Notes under the pieces: generated by a model
Databases searched by the model: none
What the model was told of the DNA's origin: nothing
What the model saw: only the letters and a program-made list of their open reading frames with translations
Shown here: in pieces, positions 18,382 to 26,092 of the stretch
How positions within the stretch are numbered: the stretch's first letter is position 1
Layout of the letters: the number at the start of each line of letters is the position of its first letter
Source of the DNA: Oppiella nova
Taxonomy: Eukaryota > Arthropoda > Arachnida > Sarcoptiformes > Oppiidae
DNA length: 26,092 nt
Assembly: GCA_905397405.1 (NCBI GenBank)
Contig: CAJPVJ010000408.1
Location: 1 to 26,092 of the forward strand
Reading direction: 5' to 3'
Translations under genes and position numbers: made by a program

Positions 18382-19797
18382 CTACGGCATCTGCACGAAC
18401 GGGTAGTTTATGTGCAAAAACTGGGGATAAAAGTTGGGAATCAATGGATGCCTAGACGTGAGGACACTTTGCCGGCGGATCAGTATTTGCCTGATTTTGC
18501 GACACCCCCTCAACGCGGCGATGGCGGCGCCCGTCAGCTGGTGGCGACTGTAGTCAATCTGAATGGACTCGAGTCGCGACAGCCGGGCCAACGACTGTAG
18601 GGACTGGTCGGTGACGTTAGCGTTGGCGAGGGATAGCCGGTGCAGTCGAGGCATGTGTTTGTCTATATTGGCGAACAGCGAGTCGCACACACAGGGCGTG
18701 ACCGTACGCCCGGTGCTGATCGTCAGGTGCGTGAGGCGACGGCCCACCCGTTTTAGGGCGGCGCCCGTAAACACGTAACCGCCCGGAAAGGAGCCTTTGA
18801 TTGTCAACCGTCGCACACGAAGGCAGAGATGGTTAACGGCGGACACGATGTCCGACATCACGTGCTCGTCGGTCACGCACAGCGCCAGGTGTAGGCGCCG
18901 CACGTGCCGACAGTGGGCGCCGATGTGGCGCAACAGCGGCGCCAGTAGTTTGGTCTTCGCGTCGTCGGTGGGCTTGTAGTCGATGCGTATGTCGATGAGC
19001 GCCGGCATCCGGGCGAACGCGGCGGCCAACGCGCGCACCGACACGTCGTCGTCGCACCGCTGGACCACGAGGTGTACGGCCCGCAGGTGGCGGCCGTAGT
19101 GGGCGGCCAACAGGTCCACCCGTTTGACGGCCTCGCGATTGGCGCTGTCGTACGGGAACTGTAGGCGCCGTATGTTTTCCAACAGGCACTCACTCTTGTG
19201 GCCAAATATGTGCGAAAGCGTCTGATTCTCCTGATTCGAGTCGAGCCGAAACTCCCGGAGCTCTCGACAGGACCTCACGTGCCGTACGATCGCCTTCTGA
19301 CACAAATACCGGCCCCGCGTTTCGCACGTAATGGCCGTCAACTGGTCGGCAAACTTGGCGAAGAACTCCTCGATTGTCTTGACAGTGATGTCCGCGTGTA
19401 GTGTCCACTGAAAGCTCTGCAACCGATCGCAGTATCTGATGAGCGCCTCAAACATGCGGTTATTGCCGGCGAACTCCACGTGCGTAACGCACCGACACTT
19501 GCGGAGCACCGACTCGTACGCCAGGAGCGGTCGATCAGCAGCGGTGGCGCCGGCAGTGGTCGGGTCGTCATCGGCGGCGGCGGTATTGGCGCTGTTGTCG
19601 TGCAGTTTGCGGAACCATTTGAACGCCTGGAGGGCGTCCGGTGTGAGCCGGCGCTGCGTGGCGTATATCAACCGCTGGAACTGTTTGGACACACACTCGC
19701 CCCGGAAGCGGTCCTCGAGCGACAGGTGCGACAGTATGTGTTGGCAGAGGTCGTCGCCGAACCGGTCGAACGAGTCCTTGCGATACAATCGGGACAT
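18382..19797 (-). CDS. F-box/leucine-rich-repeat protein, subfamily 2, G+C-rich
   Basis: A 471-residue single-exon frame beginning MSRLYRKDSFDRFGDDLCQH. The F-box spans about residues 8-50 (ILSHLSLEDRFRGECVSKQF) and would bind Skp1. The rest is leucine-rich repeats: CRCVTHVEFAGNNRMFEALI, VRRLTIKGSFPGGYV, LHRLSLANANVTDQSLQSLA and SRLESIQIDY. Expected role: substrate adaptor of an SCF ubiquitin ligase; target unknown. It is clearly related to the gene at 21113-22402 and the pseudogene at 9656-10910, in the same orientation, but its DNA is far richer in G+C than either and than its flanks, with codons ending mostly in G or C. That richness creates long open frames on the other strand and in other frames, which are not genes. 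It carries ~40 more residues than the 21-kb paralogue, partly an alanine/threonine/aspartate-rich insert near residues 70-90. Confidence 0.88.
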   Translation of the reverse strand: MSRLYRKDSFDRFGDDLCQHILSHLSLEDRFRGECVSKQFQRLIYATQRRLTPDALQAFKWFRKLHDNSANTAAADDDPTTAGATAADRPLLAYESVLRKCRCVTHVEFAGNNRMFEALIRYCDRLQSFQWTLHADITVKTIEEFFAKFADQLTAITCETRGRYLCQKAIVRHVRSCRELREFRLDSNQENQTLSHIFGHKSECLLENIRRLQFPYDSANREAVKRVDLLAAHYGRHLRAVHLVVQRCDDDVSVRALAAAFARMPALIDIRIDYKPTDDAKTKLLAPLLRHIGAHCRHVRRLHLALCVTDEHVMSDIVSAVNHLCLRVRRLTIKGSFPGGYVFTGAALKRVGRRLTHLTISTGRTVTPCVCDSLFANIDKHMPRLHRLSLANANVTDQSLQSLARLSRLESIQIDYSRHQLTGAAIAALRGCRKIRQILIRRQSVLTSRHPLIPNFYPQFLHINYPFVQMP

Positions 19798-20811
19798 TGT
19801 CTGCGGGTTTTGTGGCCACCGATGGGATACTCTTGGGTGTCAACTACGGGTTGAGCCAAATGTTGTCCGACTTATCATTGAGTGTATGGTTGGCGCGATT
19901 GCGACGGCGATTGGCCCTATGCTTGAGGGCTATTCACACGCAATACTATAGCCATACAGTCGCTACCTATTAGTGATTGTTATAATCGTATTGCCATTAA
20001 ATTAATGATACATTTGTGGTGCAAAACGTGATTCACTTACTGTTCATACAATTAGCTATGAGTTGTGCTGGATATAAAACTCGTAAATACCGTAGTTTAC
20101 TCGTAATAATAGGAACTAGCTAGTTTAAATTACAAAACAAATTATTGTCATAAGTGTGTGTAAATTGTGTGACCAACAGTTTTGTACGCTTGGTTAATTA
20201 ATAATAAAGTGAACTAGCATAAGTTCATTTACATATCAGGCACAAAACATAATGATTAATACATTTGACTCGAAATGATTGTAACATTAATTAATGAGCA
20301 AAACAAACAAATAATTGATTACTTGATACAATTATTTATCATGAGTTGATCAGACACATTTTAGTACTAGTACCATGCTTATGGTATAAAATAGCAATAA
20401 TTTATGGCTAATTGTGTGGCAAATGGTGTGTAAATGGCATACAAAATGATATTTAATGAGTGAAAACAAAGCAATATTTCATTTACTGATTGTTGTGTTT
20501 ATTAATGAAAAACATCTGATAAGAGAGATAAACAGTAAACACAAACCGATGGACACGTAAAACGTGTTAACTGTGCGTACGTTTGTATGCATTATAAGTG
20601 GTTTTTCACTCGCAGTCGCTCTCAGTGTATGCGTCGACTCGACGCCAAAACCAGTTGTCAAACATTTGGCAAACTTTTTGAAAACAATATTTTGCGCTTA
20701 TATTGCCATATATTGCCAATAGGCTCGCGGTTGCTGTACTTTGAACGTCAATATTGATTCACTATTTGAATTAATGATTTTATAGTAAGAAATACCGTAG
20801 TACTCATGTTA
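19798..20811. other. Intergenic, upstream of the G+C-rich F-box gene
   Basis: About 1 kb. G+C-rich for the first ~150 bases, then AT-rich. It should contain the promoter of the minus-strand F-box gene; no defined element could be named. A short frame at 20479-20661 (minus) has no support. Confidence 0.5.
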
Positions 20812-20821
20812 GTGAGTGAGT

Positions 20822-20870
<49 letters not shown>
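20812..20870. repeat. (GTGA)n-(GA)n compound microsatellite
   Basis: Four GTGA units followed by about 22 GA units, ending in ATTACTAA as at 9577. It lies ~240 bases beyond the 3' end of the F-box gene at 21113. Confidence 0.95.
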
Positions 20871-20874
<4 letters not shown>

Positions 20875-20893
20875 CTAATCTCAGATTAGTAAT
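20871..20893. repeat. Perfect 11-bp hairpin next to the GA repeat
   Basis: ATTACTAATCT, one C, then AGATTAGTAAT: a perfect inverted repeat with a one-base loop immediately after the microsatellite. Confidence 0.85.
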
Positions 20894-21010
20894 ACAGTAG
20901 TTATAAAAATATTCATAAAAATATACTATTTGTAGGAATATTCTTGTTTTTTAGAATTACTAATTAATTAGCAATAAAATATAACACTAATATATGCATA
21001 AATTCTTATA

Positions 21011-21016
21011 TTTATT
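21011..21016 (-). promoter_or_regulatory. Candidate polyadenylation signal of the 21-kb F-box gene
   Basis: AATAAA on the minus strand about 100 bases after the stop codon at 21113. Confidence 0.4.
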
Positions 21017-21112
21017 TTTAACAAACAAAATATTTGCAGAGTAATCCATAATCAGAATAAGGTCCTGGCTTAATTGCGGAGTTACTAATCGACAGACTCA
21101 TCAAGGCAACCA

Positions 21113-22402
21113 CTAACCGATGACAATAGTCTTAATTTTAGGACACAGTTTCAATCTATTGAGCCAAACGTCTGTATAATTAACATTTTGGGCCTTAATT
21201 TGAATTGTCTGTAGTTTTCGGAGTGCGGCCAACGATTGCAATGAGACATCACTTATGGTATCCAACGATGTCTTCAAACATTGAAGTCGTGGGAAATGTT
21301 GTGATATATTCACTAAAAACAACTCATTTATAAAATCGTCGCATGAAATCAGTTTTAAATGCGTTATACGTTTGCATTGGTTTAGTGAACCACTAGTTAA
21401 CGGCAACTCTGAGGCAAAATTTGCTTCAATTTCTAAACGCGTTATGCGTTTAAAACAACTATTAATTACTCGCATTAAGTGATTGCGTTGAATGTCATTG
21501 TTATCCATGTTTTTGATACACAGCCTCTTGAGTTGCCTACACTTGAGGCCTACTTGCGATAACCCGTTGATACAGGGCTCCAGCATTTGGTCGGGGATGT
21601 AGTCCATGTCCACTATCAGCTCAATCAATGCCCCCATTTGTGACAACCCGGTGGTCAGTATAGCGATAGACATCTCATCACAATTGCTTCCAACTCTCAC
21701 GCGAACCGTTTGCACAGTATTTCTATAGCTTTCAACCAATAGTTTGAAATCACTTTCATTTTCCTTATAGTAATTCAATCGCAAAGTTTGCAACTTTTGA
21801 AACAACACGTCATTCCTATCGCCGGTCAACAGGTGCGACACTTTGCTGTCGTAGTACGGGTGCCGTACGACCTGTAGGTGCTTGCACAGTTTTATATTCC
21901 TATTCATAGTGGTGGTGTTATTATTGACAAAATCGTACTCATAGTCCTCGTCGCTGATGGACAACGATTTCAATTGTTTGGCAAACTTTGCGAAAAATCT
22001 GTCTATAGTTTTGTCCCGCAATTGGGTGTAAAAGTCGATACGAATGGCACTCAAGCGCTGACAGTGTCTTATAATTGAGTCCAACATCGAGTTGTTTAAC
22101 GCGAATAACGTGTAAATGAACTCAATTTTGGCGATATTTGTGCACTTTTTCAGTATTAACTCGAATGCCTTCCACGAAAGTTTGCCTGATGCAAATGTCT
22201 CGTCAAATGTGACCACCGTTTGCGTCAAATATATCACTTTATGGCACTGTTTGGACAGACACTCGCATCGGAACCGGTCCTCAAGTGACAGGTAAGTCAA
22301 TAAGTGTTGACACAAATCATCGCCGAAGCGGTCGAATGAGTCCCTTCTGGCCATCGATTGTCTCATAACTGAATCGCTTCTTAACATAACTTTATTTGAC
22401 AT
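21113..22402 (-). CDS. F-box/leucine-rich-repeat protein, subfamily 2
   Basis: A 429-residue single-exon frame. The F-box lies at about residues 20-62: RRDSFDRFGDDLCQHLLTYL then SLEDRFRCECLSKQCHKVIY. Leucine-rich repeats follow: CTNIAKIEFIYTLFALNNSM, IRHCQRLSAIRIDF, GLKCRQLKRLCIKNM, FKRITRLEIEANF and LRKLQTIQIKAQNV. It would be a substrate adaptor for SCF ubiquitin ligase; target unknown. Several in-frame ATGs precede the F-box (residues 1, 6, 13, 18), so the exact start is uncertain; the longest frame is given. Base composition is intermediate, unlike the G+C-rich paralogue next door. The inactivated copy at 9656-10910 is similar enough over its length to be aligned by eye through frameshifts. 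Confidence 0.88.
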   Translation of the reverse strand: MSNKVMLRSDSVMRQSMARRDSFDRFGDDLCQHLLTYLSLEDRFRCECLSKQCHKVIYLTQTVVTFDETFASGKLSWKAFELILKKCTNIAKIEFIYTLFALNNSMLDSIIRHCQRLSAIRIDFYTQLRDKTIDRFFAKFAKQLKSLSISDEDYEYDFVNNNTTTMNRNIKLCKHLQVVRHPYYDSKVSHLLTGDRNDVLFQKLQTLRLNYYKENESDFKLLVESYRNTVQTVRVRVGSNCDEMSIAILTTGLSQMGALIELIVDMDYIPDQMLEPCINGLSQVGLKCRQLKRLCIKNMDNNDIQRNHLMRVINSCFKRITRLEIEANFASELPLTSGSLNQCKRITHLKLISCDDFINELFLVNISQHFPRLQCLKTSLDTISDVSLQSLAALRKLQTIQIKAQNVNYTDVWLNRLKLCPKIKTIVIG

Positions 22403-23335
22403 TATTTTTGCATTTTATAAACACTTATAAAACTCAGAAAATTAAATAATAACGAGGCAAATGTGAACTTTACTAGTCGTTACATAAGTTTTTGAATTTT
22501 AATTTAAAATTCACCCAGTACATTTAGGACCAAAATTATAACTAACTATAAAAATATATTACAATTTATAAAATACATAACATACACATTGTCAACAAAA
22601 TTTAGGTCACAATTAATAAATGTTGATTTAAACAAACAAATTGAAAAACAACTAATTAATTTAACTTGCAATAAGTTGCACATTGCATTAACAAAATAGA
22701 AATTAATTTACATAGCTTATCTTAATCAGATTTATATGATATTTATATTTATTTCGCAAATGGTTATCAAAATTAATATGTTGTTTAATAAAATAAGAGT
22801 TAAAATGAATTCCACACAGTATCCTATGAAAAAAATTATTGTCAAGGACGTTTATTGCCAATGCCAAGCAATACCCATAATAAAAGTACAGGTATTGTAT
22901 ATAAAACGCATTATTTGAAACCGGTTTAATTAAAGTTAGTTAAACATAATACTGTACAGCAGTATGTAATACACGCATACTATTGGGAATAACGGTAGTT
23001 TATGCTACATTCAAATACTTTACCGATAAAAGTGTTTCATTCTCATTATCAAGTTCTCAAACGTGAACTTGGTAGTTTTATTTTTTCAAAATTGCTAGTA
23101 GCTATTAGCTACTACATTTAAATCATTATGCAAAAGTTTGGCAAACAAAAGCCAATAACTTATAAACAAACTCCTCGATAAACATTAGTGTAAATAGCGA
23201 GTACATATTGTAGACCAATAGTGGGCACTATTTAATCCACGTAATTAAAGACCTATTATACTATACTCCCAGAGCCTTTGCCCATAGCACAGCACTAGTA
23301 CCTTGCTCGCTAACTTAGATGAAAATAAGTAATCC
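22403..23335. other. AT-rich intergenic region, nothing recognised
   Basis: About 930 bases without a credible gene; a 60-residue open frame at 22736-22918 (+) has no motif support. The 22403 end should hold the promoter of the F-box gene on the minus strand. Confidence 0.5.
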
Positions 23336-23525
23336 TATAGTTCGCAGCCGTCCATCACTGTCACCGACAGCGACGTAAAAGTCTTGAGCGTCTTATAGTA
23401 GTCGACGAGCGCCTGAAACAGCGCTATGTCTTCGGCACAGAAGTGGAGGTTAAAGGTCTTGAGCCGCGGATACCACACCTCGTAGTTGTCGTACTCCTTG
23501 AACAGTAACCGCAACTCCCTGTCCG
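23336..23525 (-). pseudogene. F-box/LRR subfamily 2 fragment
   Basis: The minus strand encodes ELRLLFKEYDNYEVWYPRLK, then TFNLHFCAEDIALFQALVDY and YKTLKTFTSLSVTVMDGCEL before a stop at 23337. This aligns with the mid-repeat part of the 21-kb gene (LFQKLQTLRLNYYKENESDF, LLVESYRNTVQTVRVRVG). It has no F-box and no later repeats. The open frame continues upstream to 23598, but the sequence there turns AT-rich and loses similarity, so the homologous part is about 190 bases. It is richer in G+C than its flanks, like the gene at 18.4 kb. Read as a relic of a partial duplication. Confidence 0.7.
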
Positions 23526-23824
23526 GTGTATATGTTTGATTAAGCTTGCAAATATAATACAGTATAATACGAGTTGTTTTATTAATTAAATAAAGCATTT
23601 TATTATCATATAATGCAACAAGTAAAAATAAAAATATTTTAATACTTTATAATCATTTCATTTCTACTTAAATTAAATTACTAGTTCATTACTTATAAAT
23701 ATATAACTGATAATTTATTTGCAATTATTTCACGACAGGTGAGGCGATTAATTTAATTAATTAAATTTAATATAAGTAATTAATTTTTACAAACGTCTGT
23801 TAATATTATACAGGTAAGCCTAAA

Positions 23825-25840
23825 ATGAAGTTGATAACAATTGTATTCATTGGTTTGTGTGTGATATCACTATATCACTGGCAAGTGGTGAGTATATAAT
23901 CAGTTAAACCACTATTAAATGACCACTCATTCAGTGCGTAAGTAGTGAGGGATGGGTGGGAACAGTGAGTGAACCAGGGTATCATCAAATGTCAATTAGC
24001 TCGTATTAATTAATTAAAATTTATAATTATTTTTCAATACATTATTAGCCATTGAATAAGTTATAAATATAGCTAATTACTTGTTTTATTGAAAAGTCAT
24101 TTTTAAAACAATTTGTAAACAAATAGATTGAAAAGTGAATTGACTTGTTAAATGACTATACAGTAGTCGTACACGAAATGCATAGAAAAGAAGTATTAAA
24201 TATGAAATCAGATTAGTTTCGGTCATTTTTATTGATATCATATCTATTATTATTATAAAGAATTTAAATGAAAATTTTTAAGATATAAAGGAAACCCTTT
24301 CCCTTTCCTTCCCGTTCCCGTGTGGGGCACAGCGATGTGACGGGACAGGGATAATGAGTTCACAATTAGTCTTAGGGGTCAGTGCTTTAAACAACAACTA
24401 TAATCCACTTTTTTAATGCATGAATGTGTGTAAAAAATGAATTGTAAAGCATTTTAATCATGATTTTGAGTGAAATAGAAAATTAAATGAAATTAAATGA
24501 TAACATAAACTGTAATTAAAAATGTCTGCGAAAGGGATTCACTTAAATTCATATGAAATGAAAGCTAATTATTTCATTCATTTTACTTCGTAAGCAAATA
24601 AACGAAAAGTTTTTTAAATTTCTTACAATTTTCTGTCATTATATGGCACCGGGACTACAGTTGGCATCGACACCACAGCCGAGGCTCAAAACCTCGAGGC
24701 CTTAAAGTGGTTTGATATTGAAGACGACGACGACTCGTCCGCCGAAGACACCGAAAAACCGGTCCTCAAAAAGCCCAAGAAGTCAACAATTGGTCAGTCA
24801 TTCAAAATGTTTGTCATTTATTAATGAATAGATATTCACTCAACAAAACTTGTAAATCTTATATATTATACAAATATATGTTATGTGAATACAAGTGATT
24901 AATGTATTTAATTAACAAATTTACCTTGACAATTGTTTTATATGTGGATTCATATGAAAACCTAAATCTATAATCAGGTCCATTGCTGCCAAACAAGGAA
25001 AAGGATGTTATTGTTAAGGACTTCCAGGAGGAACCCAAAGTGGGGGTCGAAAGTAGTTGTATATTGCATATAGAGTTTAGGAGTGAGTTTCAAACAATAT
25101 ATGTTTGCCAATACAGATAACCAAGATACATTAAACAAAATTTGTTACAAAGACATTGGATGTTTTGCGGCGACAGAATTAAATGCACCAGGAAAACCTT
25201 TACCACTGTTGCCACAATCACCCGACTGAGATTAGCCCGGTGTTTACAATCTTCACAGTAGAGCACCGGACGATTCCCATGAATTATAGCTATAACGCCA
25301 CCTCCGCTCAGCTCCGGGACAACACTTTCAATGCCTCCCTTAAGACGGCATTCATAGTGCATGGCTACCAATCCGGGTATTCCTTGTGGATACAGGTATT
25401 CAACATTTTTATGTCATTTGGTAAATATATTTGTTTACTTCTTGTCTTTAAAAATGATTTTTAATATTAAACAGAATATGAAAAACTTAATTCTGTATAA
25501 AAGCAATGATGAGTACAATGTTGTTGTCAATCGGGGAAAAGGTTAGGAGTTTGCACATTGAGTTCAATTGATATATGAATTCAATGTTTGTATGTCTATA
25601 ACAAATGTATACTTGTATTGAAAACAGGGTCCAAAACTATGTATGAATTAGCGGCCATTAATACCAGGGTTGTGGGCGCTCTCATTGGCTTTTTTATAAA
25701 CAGTTTGTGCACAACATTTAAGATCACAAACGATCGGTTTTGGCTCATCCGACACAGTTTGGGCGCACATGCCGTGGGTTACGCCGGCAAACGGTTACAC
25801 AACCCAAAATTCAGTCGCATTACAGCCCTCGATCCGACGG
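23825..25840 (+). pseudogene. Pancreatic-type (alpha/beta-hydrolase) lipase, damaged and incomplete
   Basis: Candidate exons: 23825-23887 (signal peptide MKLITIVFIGLCVISLYHWQ), 24661-24792 (acidic, EDDDDSSAEDTEK), 24978-25052, 25117-25395, 25475-25541 and 25628-25840. Family marks: KICYKDIGCF, TAFIVHGYQSGYSLW, NTRVVGALI, the serine elbow HSLGAHAVGYAG and ALDPT with the likely catalytic Asp. These lipases split acylglycerols outside the cell. Defects: one extra base near 25221-25223 shifts exon 4 (LPQSP to TEISPVFTIFT); exon 1 ends in phase 0 but exon 2 needs phase 1; the elbow Gly is Arg (RHSLGAH instead of GHSLGAH); and VDWGKG is VNRGKG. The remaining exons, including the catalytic His, are not seen in the last 250 bases. 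Exons 2-6 otherwise keep consistent phases, so a sequencing error at one site cannot be excluded. Confidence 0.72.
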
Positions 25841-26092
25841 GTGAGCCTCACATCATGTGTTCATAAATACATATAAATATAATATTGAGTTAATCTCTAA
25901 AATAGATTTAGATGACAGATTTAAGTCTTTTACACAGTGGCCGAGTGCACCCATACGAGTACATGTTTGTACACTAAAAGAAAAAATGAATACAAACTGG
26001 TTAAAAAACTATTTTTAAAGTGATATTTTATTTTTAAAAATATTTTTATTTAAAATAATATTAAATTCATGTTAATGTTAAAGTACAATACA
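25841..26092. other. End of window, no exon recognised
   Basis: AT-rich sequence following the donor-like GTGAGC after the last visible lipase exon. No further lipase exon was found; the gene may continue past the window or end in decay. Confidence 0.4.

Noticed and set aside
18382-19797. Horizontal transfer as the source of the G+C-rich gene
   Set aside because: The protein is plainly a paralogue of its neighbours at 9.7 and 21.1 kb, so composition alone does not support transfer.
18563-19951. Several long open frames on the plus strand and in other minus frames across the G+C-rich F-box gene
   Set aside because: They overlap a convincing F-box/LRR frame, have arginine/serine/proline-rich composition typical of shadow frames in G+C-rich DNA, and show no family motif.
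20479-20661. 60-residue minus frame with a hydrophobic tail
   Set aside because: No family features and no supporting gene structure.
25090-25371. 93-residue minus frame opposite lipase exon 4
   Set aside because: Antisense shadow of a recognisable lipase exon.

Overview
The window is eukaryotic nuclear DNA. It is AT-rich, its genes are split by short spliceosomal introns with GT..AG borders (about 52 to 250 bases where I could model them), and it has AATAAA-type signals after several stops. The gene content is RCC1-repeat protein, stand-alone kinase, family S28 peptidase, kainate-type ionotropic glutamate receptor, pancreatic-type lipase and a burst of F-box/leucine-rich-repeat paralogues. 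Together with the very short introns this fits an arthropod, most likely an acariform (perhaps oribatid) mite. That placement is inference from protein style, not a measured match.

Layout. 1-1800: gene-free, holding a ~1 kb long inverted repeat (foldback) whose right arm carries a 65-base piece copied from the neighbouring RCC1 gene. 1847-2944 (-): RCC1-repeat protein. 4587-5926 (+): three-exon protein kinase. 6023-6367 (+): broken F-box fragment. 6542-8479 (-): four-exon S28 serine carboxypeptidase with an exact 63-base in-frame tandem duplication. 9081-9470 (+): relic of a long-chain acyl-CoA synthetase exon. 9656-10910 (-): F-box/LRR pseudogene. 11002-11248: 53-base minisatellite ending at an ambiguous base. 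11417-12090 (+): two partial DOMON-like (dopamine beta-hydroxylase/MOXD1-like) exon relics. 13755-16285 (+): twelve-exon ionotropic glutamate receptor. 16623-17591 (+), 18382-19797 (-), 21113-22402 (-): three intact single-exon F-box/LRR genes. 23336-23525 (-): another F-box/LRR fragment. 23825-25840 (+): damaged or incomplete lipase gene.

The genes do not form a pathway. The F-box paralogues (three intact, three broken) are a local birth-and-death cluster of two subfamilies, interleaved with unrelated single genes. If expressed, the F-box proteins would be substrate adaptors for SCF ubiquitin ligases.

The most unusual item is the glutamate receptor. Its exons join in frame into 493 residues with a signal peptide, a complete glutamate-binding triad and transmembrane segments M1, M3 and M4, but the re-entrant pore loop (M2) is absent. 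Other points worth a second look are a (CT)19 microsatellite acting as the polypyrimidine tract of its last intron, the RCC1-templated insertion in the foldback, and the strikingly G+C-rich F-box gene at 18.4-19.8 kb.
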